Origin: Albidovulum sediminicola
GTDB taxonomy: Bacteria > Pseudomonadota > Alphaproteobacteria > Rhodobacterales > Rhodobacteraceae
DNA: 64,000 nucleotides
Reading direction: 5' to 3'
Assembly: GCF_025751575.1 (NCBI RefSeq)
Contig: NZ_JAOWLA010000005.1
Span: forward strand, 167,682 to 231,681
In this document: positions 28,191-36,439 of the stretch, piece after piece
Layout of the letters: each line of letters opens with the position of its first letter
Position numbering within the stretch: the first letter of the stretch is position 1
Notes under the pieces: model-generated
Seen by the model: the letters and a program-made list of their open reading frames with translations, nothing else
What the model was told of the DNA's origin: nothing
Databases searched by the model: none
Translations under genes and position numbers: made by a program

Positions 28191-28507
28191 GAGACGACTC
28201 CCAAAACCCGCCTGATCAAGACGGCACCCAGATCACTCCGACTAAGCGAAATAAATCGGGCTAAATTTTGTCGATTTCAGGATTGCACCGTGGCGGCCGC
28301 AGGAGAAATCGGGGCGTCTCACTACAAAAGCGATACAACCGGGCAAATTGGGTCGAAGATGGGGACAATACCCCCACCACATTGCGGCTTCCCTTTCAAA
28401 TTGAGACAATTTGCGGTCTACTCGCGCCCGCGACGAGCCCGCGCGTGGCGAACCAGCGGGCGCGTGCCTTGGCATCCGAATCTCTTATCCCGGGGAAATG
28501 CACCCTC
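28191..28507. other. Non-coding gap containing the TadE promoter region
   Basis: 317 bases between the glutamate dehydrogenase stop and the TadE start, both on the minus strand. An AT-rich patch (about 28247-28275) is the likeliest promoter area. I see no tRNA, hairpin with T-tract or credible small gene. No clear terminator for glutamate dehydrogenase is visible. Confidence 0.5.
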
Positions 28508-29938
28508 TCACAGACCCTTGGAGCGGTAGGTCGCCGCGACGCGGCTGATCGCCACGATATAGGCCGCGACCCTGAGGTCGTGGACATCGGGGCGGGCGTG
28601 CCAGATCTCCCGCATGGCCTGGTAGGCGGCGCGCATCGTGTCGTCGAGGCCCGAGCGGACCAGTTCAAGCTCGTCCGAGCCGCGCAGGAACCGCTCCTTG
28701 AAGTCCGGGGCGAGTTCCCATCCAAGTCCCCGGTCCGCCGACAGCCGCTCCAGTTCCTCCACGATCAGGCGCGACCGGGCTTCCTCCGCCCGTCGCTGCA
28801 TCCGGCCGAAGCGGATATGCGAGAGGTTCTTGACCCATTCGAAATAGGACACCGTCACGCCGCCGGCGTTGGCGTACATGTCGGGGATGATGACGGTGCC
28901 CTTGTCGCGCAGCACCTCGTCGGCGCCGAAGGTGATCGGGCCGTTGGCGGCCTCGATGATCAGGGGCGCCCGGATCCGCTCGGCGTTGCCCAGATGGATC
29001 ACCCCTTCGTGCGCGGCGGGGATCAGGATGTCGCAGTCCTTTTCCAGAATGCTGCTGCCGTCCTCGATCAGCGCGGCATCCGGGTATCCCCGGATGGTCT
29101 GATGCCGGTTCATCCACAGCTTGACCGCCTCGACATCGAGGCCCTCGTCCCGCACCAGGGCGCCGTCCCGCTCGATGATCGCGGTCACGATCGCGCGGTC
29201 CTCGCCTACCAGGAACTTCGCCGCGTGATAGCCCACGTTGCCCAGGCCCTGGACGACGACCCTCTTGCCCGCGAGCGTGCCCGAAAGCCCCGCCATCGCC
29301 CGGTCCTCGGGGTGGCGGAAGAACTCGCGCAGCGCGTATTGCACGCCCCGGCCCGTCGCCTCCACCCGCCCCTGGATGCCGCCCGCCTGCGTCGGCTTGC
29401 CGGTCACGCAGGCGCGCGCGTTGATGTCGGTGGTGTTCATCCGCGCATACTGATCCGCGATCCAGGCCATTTCCCGTTCGCTGGTGCCCATGTCCGGCGC
29501 CGGCACATTCTGCGCGGGATTGATGAGGTCGCGCTTGATCAACTCATAGGCGAAGCGGCGCGTGATCTGCTCAAGCTCATGTTCGCTCCATTGCAGCGGG
29601 TCGATGCATAGCCCGCCCTTGGAGCCGCCGAAGGGCGTTTCAACCAGCGCGCATTTGTAGGTCATCAGCGCGGCAAGCGCCTCCACCTCGTCCTGGGTGA
29701 CGGAGGTGGCGTAGCGGATGCCTCCCTTGACCGGTTCCATATGCTCGGAATGCACCGACCGATAACCGACGAAGGTCTCGATCTTGCCGCGCAGGCGCAC
29801 GCCGAACCGCACGGTGTAGGTAGAGTTGCAGACGCGGATCTTCTCTTCCAGCCCGGGGCTGAGGTCCATCAGCGCCACCGCGCGATTGAACATCAGATCG
29901 ACGGACTTGCGAAAACTCGGCTCCTGCGGGATAGACAT
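28508..29938 (-). CDS. Glutamate dehydrogenase (Glu/Leu/Phe/Val family)
   Basis: 476 aa. It interconverts glutamate and 2-oxoglutarate plus ammonia. The catalytic-lysine region is GGIRYATSVTQDEV followed by ALMTYKCALVETPFGGSKGG, the NAD(P) domain has VVVQGLGNVGYHAAKFL, and PAAHEGVIHLGNAERI is conserved. The start at 29938 (MSIPQEPSF) has AGGAG 5 bases upstream. The glycine-rich GxGxxG and a following non-basic region fit an NAD enzyme, but cofactor choice is not certain. It stands alone between two pseudopilin gene sets, and is divergent from the vWA protein gene with a 265-base gap. Confidence 0.95.
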   Translation of the reverse strand: MSIPQEPSFRKSVDLMFNRAVALMDLSPGLEEKIRVCNSTYTVRFGVRLRGKIETFVGYRSVHSEHMEPVKGGIRYATSVTQDEVEALAALMTYKCALVETPFGGSKGGLCIDPLQWSEHELEQITRRFAYELIKRDLINPAQNVPAPDMGTSEREMAWIADQYARMNTTDINARACVTGKPTQAGGIQGRVEATGRGVQYALREFFRHPEDRAMAGLSGTLAGKRVVVQGLGNVGYHAAKFLVGEDRAIVTAIIERDGALVRDEGLDVEAVKLWMNRHQTIRGYPDAALIEDGSSILEKDCDILIPAAHEGVIHLGNAERIRAPLIIEAANGPITFGADEVLRDKGTVIIPDMYANAGGVTVSYFEWVKNLSHIRFGRMQRRAEEARSRLIVEELERLSADRGLGWELAPDFKERFLRGSDELELVRSGLDDTMRAAYQAMREIWHARPDVHDLRVAAYIVAISRVAATYRSKGL

Positions 29939-30203
29939 GGGATCTCCTGACATCGGCGCGTTGGGCAATTGATAGCACAGCCGCGTGGCACCGAAAGGGT
30001 CGGGAGACCCGGCGGCCAAGGGAATCGGTCCTTCCCTTCGCCCTGAAGGTGGGAATTTGGAAACGATTTACGCTGAGGACGGCAATTTCACCCGTTCTGG
30101 CCCCGTTACCAGGCCCCGCTTGGCATCAGCCACATTTCGGCCCCAATTCGCCTGCCTGCTGAAAGCGTGTTGTTGTTTTGTTAACGAGTATGGGCTGGTC
30201 CTG

Positions 30204-31916
30204 ATGTTCAAGTCTCCTGCCTTTTTGAGCCCCCTGAGCGACTCCCCGGGCTGCGCCCGCAAAGACGCCCTTAGCCACTTTGTCAGAGACGGCGCCCTCG
30301 CCCGGCGCATCGCGGCCTTCGCGGCAGGCGAACGGGGGAGCCTCGTGGTGCTGGGCCTGTTCTGCTTCCTTTGCATGCTGATCCTTGCCGGGGTCGCGCT
30401 TGACGTCATGTATTTCGAGGAAAAGCGCACCCGGCTTCAGAATACACTCGACAGGTCGGTTCTGGCGGCGGCGGACCTGAACCAGACGCTGCCCCCCAAG
30501 GACGTGGTCAAGGACTACTTCACCAAGTCCGGCCTCACCCCGCCGCTGGACGATGAGATCGTTGCGAATACCGGCAACTCGAACGAGTGGCGCTCGGTCA
30601 AGGTCAATGTCCGCCAGGGCGTGCCGACGATGTTCATGCGCATGGTCGGCACGCCGACACTCACCGCGCCCGCCCTTGGCGCGGCGGAGGAACGCGTCAG
30701 CATGGTGGAGATCTCGCTCGTGCTCGACGTTTCGGGCTCGATGAACTCCAACAGCCGCCTGACCAACCTGAAGCCCGCGGCCAAGGCCTTTGTCGACCAG
30801 GTCTTCTCGACCGTGGAGGCGGGACGCCTGTCGATGTCGATCATCCCCTACTCGACCCAGGTCAGCCTTGGTGCCGGCTTTGCGGGCTACTTCAACCTGA
30901 CGGACGAACATGCGTCCTCTCACTGCATCGAATTCGACGCGGCCGATTACAAGACGACCACCATGTCACCGAAATCGACGCCGGTGGGCGATCCCTTGGG
31001 CCTGACCGACCGCGTCTATCAGCGCAACGGGCATTTCGACCCCTTCTACACCAGCGCTCCCCTGTCGCTGACCAACTGCCCGACCGAGACGAGCCGCGGC
31101 ATCCTACCGTTCTCGGGCGACCGCGACGTGCTCAAGAACTATATCGACGCGCTCACGGCTTCGGGGAACACCTCGATCGACATCGGCATGAAATGGGGCG
31201 CGGCGCTGGTCGATCCCTCAATGCAATATGGCGTGACGCAGATGATCGCGAACAGCGCGGTCTACCAGCAGTTCGACGGCCGCCCCGCCGATTATTCGGA
31301 CACCAGCACGCTCAAGGTCGTGGTGATCATGACCGATGGCGAAAACACCACCGAGTACCGCCTGCGCGACAGCCACGACCACGGACCCAGCCTTCTGTGG
31401 CGCAACACCGACCCGATCTATGCGGGCAAGCCCGCCACTTTGGACCAGTATTCGCTCTTTGATCCGAATACGGGGCAGTACTATTCGCTCAAGCTCAGGC
31501 AGTGGCGGGCAGTGCCCTACGGCGACCTTCCGACCGATCCCGGCGACGCGGTGCAAATGTCCTGGCCAAGCGTCTGGGCGACCATGTCGATCAACTGGTT
31601 TGCTGACCGGATCATCGCCCCCATCTACGACAACACCGTGCGCGACCAGTGGCGCGCCTCCAGGACCGCGAGCCCCACGGCCAATATCTATATCGCCAGC
31701 GAGAAGGACGCGCGCACGAACGACATCTGCTCGGCCGCCAAGGATGAGGGCATCAAGGTCTTCACCATCGGCTTTGAGGCGCCGACGCGGGGGCTCAACC
31801 TGCTCAAGGCCTGCGCGTCCTCGCCTGCGCATTTCTATTCGGTCTCCGGGCTTCAGATCGCCGACGCCTTCGCCGGCATCGCAAGCTCCATCAGCAAGCT
31901 GAGGTTGACGGAATGA
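30204..31916 (+). CDS. TadG-like protein with von Willebrand A domain
   Basis: 570 aa. A cytoplasmic N-terminus of about 45 residues ends in GERGSLVVLGLFCFLCMLIL, one membrane helix with the TadG-type LDVMYFEEKRTRLQNTLDRS helix after it. A vWA domain begins near residue 165; its MIDAS motif DVSGS starts at Asp175 and the later MTDGENT supplies another metal-site residue. Between them is a long insertion, with several cysteines. I start it at 30204 because the pseudopilin leader fits a length of about 45 residues; no strong ribosome site is visible. It overlaps the next gene by 4 bases. It probably acts at the envelope in Flp-type pilus function. Confidence 0.82.
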   Translation: MFKSPAFLSPLSDSPGCARKDALSHFVRDGALARRIAAFAAGERGSLVVLGLFCFLCMLILAGVALDVMYFEEKRTRLQNTLDRSVLAAADLNQTLPPKDVVKDYFTKSGLTPPLDDEIVANTGNSNEWRSVKVNVRQGVPTMFMRMVGTPTLTAPALGAAEERVSMVEISLVLDVSGSMNSNSRLTNLKPAAKAFVDQVFSTVEAGRLSMSIIPYSTQVSLGAGFAGYFNLTDEHASSHCIEFDAADYKTTTMSPKSTPVGDPLGLTDRVYQRNGHFDPFYTSAPLSLTNCPTETSRGILPFSGDRDVLKNYIDALTASGNTSIDIGMKWGAALVDPSMQYGVTQMIANSAVYQQFDGRPADYSDTSTLKVVVIMTDGENTTEYRLRDSHDHGPSLLWRNTDPIYAGKPATLDQYSLFDPNTGQYYSLKLRQWRAVPYGDLPTDPGDAVQMSWPSVWATMSINWFADRIIAPIYDNTVRDQWRASRTASPTANIYIASEKDARTNDICSAAKDEGIKVFTIGFEAPTRGLNLLKACASSPAHFYSVSGLQIADAFAGIASSISKLRLTE

Positions 31917-32470
31917 CGACCACGCTCCCCCTTGCGCCCGCCAAGTGGTTCCGCAGCTTCCTGCGCGAAGAGCGCGGCGCGGTGACCATCCCCTTCGTGC
32001 TTTTCGTTCCTGTCTTCATGGCCTTCGTGCTGTCGTCGATGGAACTGGGCTTCGTGATGATGCGCCATGTGATGCTGGAGCGGGCGCTCGACATGACCGT
32101 GCGCGATCTGCGGCTTGGCCGTGTCACGAACCCCACGCATGCCACGATCCTGTCGCGGCTCTGCGGCTATTCCGCCTTCATCAACGATTGCGAGACGAGT
32201 GTTCTGCTGGAGCTGCGGCCCATCCCGAAAGACAGCTGGACGCCCTTCGACACCGGCGCGACCTGCGTCGATCGCGATGCCCCCGTTCAGCCGGTGACAG
32301 AGTTCGATGACGGGACAAGCGACGAACTGATGCTGGTCAGGGCCTGCGCCAAGGTCAAGCCGCTGATGCCCACGACGGGGCTCGGGCTTCACCTGGCAAA
32401 GGACGGCAGCGGCGACTACGCGCTGATCTCTTCCACTGCATTCGTCAACGAACCACGCCCGGGGACCTGA
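31913..32470 (+). CDS. TadE-like minor pseudopilin
   Basis: 185 aa. The leader LREERGAVTIPFVLFVPVFM is TadE-type: a basic cytoplasmic stub, Gly cleavage area and hydrophobic helix. The following region has a LERALDMTVRDLRLG helix, then a periplasmic domain with four cysteines (LCGYSAFINDCE, TCVDRD, RACAKV). The start overlaps the vWA gene by 4 bases; the next gene starts one base after its stop. Function is inferred from family and context only. Confidence 0.78.
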   Translation: MTTTLPLAPAKWFRSFLREERGAVTIPFVLFVPVFMAFVLSSMELGFVMMRHVMLERALDMTVRDLRLGRVTNPTHATILSRLCGYSAFINDCETSVLLELRPIPKDSWTPFDTGATCVDRDAPVQPVTEFDDGTSDELMLVRACAKVKPLMPTTGLGLHLAKDGSGDYALISSTAFVNEPRPGT

Positions 32471-32471
32471 C

Positions 32472-33071
32472 ATGACCATGATGCGCCTTCTTCGCCAATT
32501 CCCCCGCCGCTTTCTGCGTGGCGAACGCGGCACCGCCCCGGTCGAGGCCGTCCTCATCACGCCCCTGCTTTTCTGGTGGTACCTGGCCGCCTACCAGTAT
32601 TTCGACGCCTTCCGCGAGAAAAACGCGAGCCAGAAGGCGGCCTATGCGATCTCCGACCTGATCTCGCGCGAGACGGCGGAGATCGACACGGCCTACATCA
32701 ACCGGATGGCCGATATCTTCGACTACTTGTCGATGTCGCGCGGATCGAACTGGATCCGCGTCAGCTCGGTCTACTGGGACGTGGATGCGGGCGCCTACAG
32801 AACCGTGTGGTCGCGCGCGACGGGGGGGCATGCCCCCCAGACAGACGAGTCGATCGTGAGCGAGGCCTTCCGCATCCCCGTCCTGCCGGCGGGCGACACC
32901 GTGATCGTGGTGGAAACCTCGACGACCTACGAGCCGTTCTTCCGCATCGGCCTGAACGATACGCCCTTCAACAACTTCATCACCACCCGCCCGCGCTTTG
33001 CCAGCCAGATCGTGCTTGAGGGCCAGGCGCTTGCCTTGGCCGAGGTCGCACCTGACGTCAGCGGGATCTGA
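32472..33071 (+). CDS. TadE/TadF-like minor pseudopilin
   Basis: 199 aa. RGERGTAPVEAVLITPLLFW contains the Gly-x-x-x-Val-Glu cleavage-type pattern with glutamate at the fifth position typical of TadE pseudopilins. A helix (KNASQKAAYAISDLISRETA) and a beta-rich domain follow; no cysteines are apparent in the C-terminal domain. It closes a three-gene operon with the vWA TadG-like and TadE genes. The mirror two-gene set at 26401-28190 suggests that one pilus-like machine uses both. Confidence 0.78.
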   Translation: MTMMRLLRQFPRRFLRGERGTAPVEAVLITPLLFWWYLAAYQYFDAFREKNASQKAAYAISDLISRETAEIDTAYINRMADIFDYLSMSRGSNWIRVSSVYWDVDAGAYRTVWSRATGGHAPQTDESIVSEAFRIPVLPAGDTVIVVETSTTYEPFFRIGLNDTPFNNFITTRPRFASQIVLEGQALALAEVAPDVSGI

Positions 33072-33202
33072 GCGTTCTGTGCATCGCTCCCCTCACGGCT
33101 GTGCATCCGCAAACGTTTTGTGTGAACCCGCGGCAGCGGAGCCGGGACTCGCGACCGGGTGAAAAGCCCCTATATTCGCCCCAAGCGAACAGGAGAGCTG
33201 CC

Positions 33203-34114
33203 ATGTCGATCCGTCCCGTCCTCGAATCCCGAAACGCCATGCCCACGATGGAGGGCGCGGGCGTGAAGCTGCACCGCGCCTTCGGCTTCCGCGACCCGAG
33301 CGAGCTTGACCCCTTCCTGCTGTTCGACGACTTCCGCAACGAACGGCCCGAGGACTACCTGCGCGGCTTCCCCTGGCACCCGCACCGGGGGATCGAGACG
33401 ATCACCTATGTGCTGGCAGGCACCGTTGAACATGGCGACAGCCTGGGCAACCGGGGGCGCCTCGGCGCGGGTGACGTGCAATGGATGACCGCCGGTTCCG
33501 GAATCATGCACCAGGAAATGCCGCTCGGGAACGCCAAGGGGCAGATGCACGGGTTCCAGCTTTGGGCCAACCTCCCGTCGCGGCTCAAGATGACCGCGCC
33601 GCGCTACCAGGACGTGAAGTCGGCCGAGATCCCGGAGATCACCGATGACGACGGAACCGTGGTCCGCGTCGTCGTGGGCTCGTTCTGGGGCAAGACCGGC
33701 CCCGTGGACGGGATCGCCGCCGATCCGCAATACCTCGACATCTCGGTCCCTGCGGGCGTGCGCAAGACCTTCAAGATCGACACCTACCGCCGCGCTTTCG
33801 CCTATGTCTTCGAAGGGTCGGGGCGCTTCGCCGACGCCTCCCGCCCCCAAGGCGTGTTGCTGGAAAAAGAGGTGATGGGCGAGGAGGTCAACATCCGCGA
33901 CATGTCGGGCAACCGCACGCTCATCCGCTTCGGCACAGGCGATGAGGTGACAGTACAGGCGGGCGATCACGGGGTGCGCTTCCTCCTGATCTCCGGCGCC
34001 CCGATCGAGGAGCCGGTCGCCTGGCACGGGCCGATCGTCATGAACACCAAGGCCGAGATCGCGCAGGCGATGTCGGACCTGAGGAACGGGACGTTCATCA
34101 GGCCCGCGCACTGA
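33203..34114 (+). CDS. Pirin family protein
   Basis: 303 aa of bicupin fold. The N-terminal cupin metal ligands are in FPWHPHRGIETITYVLAG (two His) with the later His and Glu in GSGIMHQEM. The C-terminal domain includes PVAWHGPIVMNTKAEI, which is conserved in pirins. Some bacterial pirins have quercetinase activity, others bind regulatory proteins; no choice can be made here. The start ATG at 33203 has AGGAG 10 bases upstream. It is a single-gene unit flanked by the pseudopilins and a short reverse gene. Confidence 0.93.
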   Translation: MSIRPVLESRNAMPTMEGAGVKLHRAFGFRDPSELDPFLLFDDFRNERPEDYLRGFPWHPHRGIETITYVLAGTVEHGDSLGNRGRLGAGDVQWMTAGSGIMHQEMPLGNAKGQMHGFQLWANLPSRLKMTAPRYQDVKSAEIPEITDDDGTVVRVVVGSFWGKTGPVDGIAADPQYLDISVPAGVRKTFKIDTYRRAFAYVFEGSGRFADASRPQGVLLEKEVMGEEVNIRDMSGNRTLIRFGTGDEVTVQAGDHGVRFLLISGAPIEEPVAWHGPIVMNTKAEIAQAMSDLRNGTFIRPAH

Positions 34115-34167
34115 GCGCAGAGCGCCCCTCGGGACGGCAGCGTGATCCGATCGACGCGCGTGCCGTC

Positions 34168-34392
34168 CTAGCGGATCAGCGGCGCCTTGGCCGCCTTCGC
34201 CTGTTCCAGTTCCTGGTCGTTGATCCCGGCATCCCGGCGCAGCCTTGGGCTTAGCCGGGCCGCGTCGGCCTGCGGCGCCAGGATCCGCACCAGGTATCTC
34301 CACCAGCCCATATCGTTTTCACGCCGGCTGGAAACGCGGGGCGCGGCTGGCTTGCAGGGCGCGCCTGGCTTGTGGTCGTCGAACACGGTCAT
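34168..34392 (-). CDS. Small protein, DUF1127-like C-terminus
   Basis: 74 aa. I prefer ATG 34392 because GGAGG is 5 bases upstream; the frame extends further, to 34470, without such a site. The C-terminal half (MGWWRYLVRILAPQADA, then LSPRLRRDAGINDQELEQ) loosely resembles the DUF1127 arginine-rich pattern LSxRxLRDIG. The first half is proline- and lysine-rich and probably disordered. It is divergent from the broken lysR. A real gene is likely, but the function is unknown. Confidence 0.5.
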   Translation of the reverse strand: MTVFDDHKPGAPCKPAAPRVSSRRENDMGWWRYLVRILAPQADAARLSPRLRRDAGINDQELEQAKAAKAPLIR

Positions 34393-34459
34393 GGTTGCCT
34401 CCGCTTCTGGCTCCCCGACAGGGTGCATCAGGTGGCCTGCGGTCCTCAAACGCCGTTCC

Positions 34460-34489
34460 TTGACATCCATTGTTCCAAAAAATCACAAT
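34460..34489 (+). promoter_or_regulatory. Possible sigma-70 promoter of the broken lysR
   Basis: TTGACA at 34460-34465 and CACAAT at 34484-34489 are separated by 18 bases within an AT-rich patch. The predicted transcription start would fall at about the ATG at 34495, so the message would be leaderless. Only the -35 box is a good match. Confidence 0.3.
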
Positions 34490-34494
34490 ACGGA

Positions 34495-35370
34495 ATGCCC
34501 AGGTCCCTCCCTCCGCTCAATGCCCTGCGCGCCTTCGAGGCGGCGGGCAGGCTCGGCAGCTTCACGCGGGCCGCGGCCTAGCTGAACGTCACCCATTCCG
34601 CGATCTCCCGCCATGTGCGCGGGCTTGAGCAGCGTCTGAACGTCCATCTGTTTCGCGCTGAGAACACGGGCGTTGCCCTGACCGAAACCGGCCGCGCCTA
34701 TCTTGCCGAGATCACTCCGGCGCTGGACCGGATTGCACTGGCGACCGAGGCCCTGTCAGTACCGCCCGAGGGGACCGTTTCCCTGACGACCGAAAACACC
34801 ATCGCCCAGAAGTGGCTGGTGCCCCGGCTTGGCAAACTGAAAGCGCGCCATCCCGGCATCACCCTGAGGCTCTCGGTCACGACTGAAATCATGGACATCG
34901 AGGCCCACGATTTCGACATGGGCCTGCGATACCTGCGGTCCGAACCACCGGCCGGGACCGAGCTGCTTCTTCCCTCTCGTGTCCGGGCCTACGCCGCGCC
35001 CGGATTTGCGCCGATGCGAAACGGGGAACTGGACCTGGCCGCCCTGGCGGCTGGTCCGCTGATCGAAGAAGCCACCTTTCGCTTTTGGCCCGATTGGTTC
35101 GCGAAGGCCGGACTGCGCGATGTTCCGAAGCTTGAGCTGCCGCATCCGCTCAGCGCGATTCTAGCTATTCAGTCGGCGGTGTCCGGGCTTGGCGCGGTGC
35201 TGATGGACCGGAACCTGTGCGAGCCCGAACGCCTGTCGGGCGCGCTGGTGGAACTGTCCCCGGTCGAGATCCCCTTCGGCGGCTACTATCTCACCGTCAA
35301 CCGCCGGGCGGGACGCCGCAAGGCCGTCCGCGCGGTCCGCCAATGGCTGATCGAGCAAAGCGCGGCCTGA
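34495..35370 (+). pseudogene. LysR-family regulator interrupted by one amber codon
   Basis: The frame from ATG 34495 encodes a GcvA-like LysR protein of about 291 residues, apart from one TAG at 34579-34581. The N-terminus reads LPPLNALRAFEAAGRLGSF, then the stop, then LNVTHSAISRHVRGLEQRLN; GAG (Glu) is the usual codon at this place in the helix-turn-helix (AAAELNVTHSAISR). Everything after the stop is intact, including the substrate-binding domain. A downstream restart near 34615 would lack the DNA-binding helix. It may be a recent nonsense mutation or a sequencing error. No adjacent target operon is obvious. Confidence 0.8.
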
Positions 35371-35431
35371 TGACGAACCTACCTCCGGTCGCGCACACGG
35401 CGCTAGGACGGGGCGTTGCGCCAAACCGGTT

Positions 35432-36019
35432 TCACGCCGCGACGGCCTTGCGGACCATGTCCCAATAGATATCGCCCACGGCGGCGCGGCTCAGCCGCCC
35501 GCCCTCGCGATACCAGGTGTTGACGCCGTTCAGCATCGCGATGATCGCCATGGTGGCCAGCTTGGTGTCGGGCACCGCGAAAAGGCCCGTGCCCTGCCCT
35601 GCGGTCAGGATGGCCTCCAGCCGGTTTTCATAGTCACGCCGGAGGCCCTCGATCACCGCGAAGTTTTCGGGGCCGAGGTTGCGAAGCTCCATGTAGGACA
35701 GGAACACCGCATCAGCGTGGTCGAGGTTGAAGGCGATGTGGAACCGCACGAAGGCCTGCAGCCGCTCCAGCGGCCCGCCGCCAGGGGCTGCCGCATCCCA
35801 AGCCACGATCAACTCGTCCATGTGATCCTTGAGGAGATCGACCAGCATCGTCTCCTTGTCGGGGGTGTAAAGGTATAGCGCCCCTGCCTGAACGCCGACC
35901 TCGGCCGCGATCTGGCGCATCGACACGGCGGCAAAGCCGTGGCGGGCAAACAGGCGCCGCGCCGCCGCGCGGATGCGCGGGCCGGTGATGTCGGAACGGG
36001 AGCCAGGTTTGCGTGCCAT
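35432..36019 (-). CDS. TetR family transcriptional regulator
   Basis: 195 aa. The N-terminal helix-turn-helix is in RLFARHGFAAVSMRQIAAEV and AGALYLYTPDKETML, typical of TetR. The C-terminal ligand domain (FVRFHIAFNLDHADAVFLSYM) is of the TetR_C type found in fatty-acyl or aromatic responsive regulators; the ligand cannot be named. A perfect palindrome lies 15 bases upstream of the start (36034-36047), which fits autoregulation and control of the divergent lipoprotein gene. Confidence 0.92.
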   Translation of the reverse strand: MARKPGSRSDITGPRIRAAARRLFARHGFAAVSMRQIAAEVGVQAGALYLYTPDKETMLVDLLKDHMDELIVAWDAAAPGGGPLERLQAFVRFHIAFNLDHADAVFLSYMELRNLGPENFAVIEGLRRDYENRLEAILTAGQGTGLFAVPDTKLATMAIIAMLNGVNTWYREGGRLSRAAVGDIYWDMVRKAVAA

Positions 36020-36033
36020 GGGGCCAGAGTATC

Positions 36034-36047
36034 TGAACGCCCGTTCA
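36034..36047. promoter_or_regulatory. Probable TetR operator
   Basis: TGAACG-CC-CGTTCA is a perfect 6-bp inverted repeat located 15 bases before the tetR start codon and 80 bases before the divergent lipoprotein gene. TGAACG-type half sites are common for TetR regulators controlling their own promoter. Confidence 0.7.
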
Positions 36048-36126
36048 ATACAATCCCCGAAGCTTGTCCCGAACTTGCGCCTCCCACCCCGCCGTAATAT
36101 CCTGGCACGCGCGCAACGGAGGCTTC

Positions 36127-36351
36127 ATGCGACCCGCCCTTCTTATCGTCCCGGCCCTCATCCTTGCCGCCTGCGCACCGGGCCCCGACAGGACTCAGAC
36201 AGCCCGCGCGCCCTATCCCGAGCTTCTCCCGCTCTCCGAGCTTTTGCCTCCGACGACGACGCTTGATGCCAACGCGACGGCCGCGGCGCTAGAGGCCGAA
36301 GCGGCGGCGCTCAGGGCCAGTGCGGCGGCACTGGCGGCCGGGGGCGGCTAA
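36127..36351 (+). CDS. Small lipoprotein
   Basis: 74 aa. MRPALLIVPALILAAC is a lipoprotein signal with the lipobox LAAC, cysteine at residue 16. The mature part is short: a proline-rich segment (LLPLSELLPPTTT) followed by an alanine-rich helix (ANATAAALEAEAAALRASA), probably a short coiled coil. Comparable small lipoproteins are common in Rhodobacteraceae. Divergent from tetR, sharing its operator region. The start ATG 36127 was chosen for the signal sequence. Confidence 0.75.
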   Translation: MRPALLIVPALILAACAPGPDRTQTARAPYPELLPLSELLPPTTTLDANATAAALEAEAAALRASAAALAAGGG

Positions 36352-36368
36352 AACCCTGCGCCGAGCCT

Positions 36369-36400
36369 GCCGGGCGCGTTGCAAGCCCGGCCGCAACGCG
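36369..36400 (+). promoter_or_regulatory. Two mutually exclusive hairpins in the hom leader
   Basis: Hairpin A pairs 36369-36375 with 36385-36391 (7 bp, GCCGGGC/GCCCGGC). Hairpin B pairs 36375-36382 with 36393-36400 (8 bp, CGCGTTGC/GCAACGCG). They interleave, so only one can fully form, or a very tight H-type pseudoknot results. The pair ends 39 bases before the hom start. It could be a switch, but GC-rich DNA gives such dyads by chance. Confidence 0.4.
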
Positions 36401-36439
36401 CTAACACCCGCCGGAACGCATGATATCCAGGAGCTCTCC

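Noticed and set aside
34131..34168. Inverted repeat GGACGGCA/TGCCGTCC as terminator after pirin
   Set aside because: The loop of about 21 bases is large and no T-tract follows on either strand.
36352..36439. SAM-II or SAM/SAH riboswitch before hom
   Set aside because: The conserved loop sequences of these riboswitches are not present; only the hairpins remain noteworthy.
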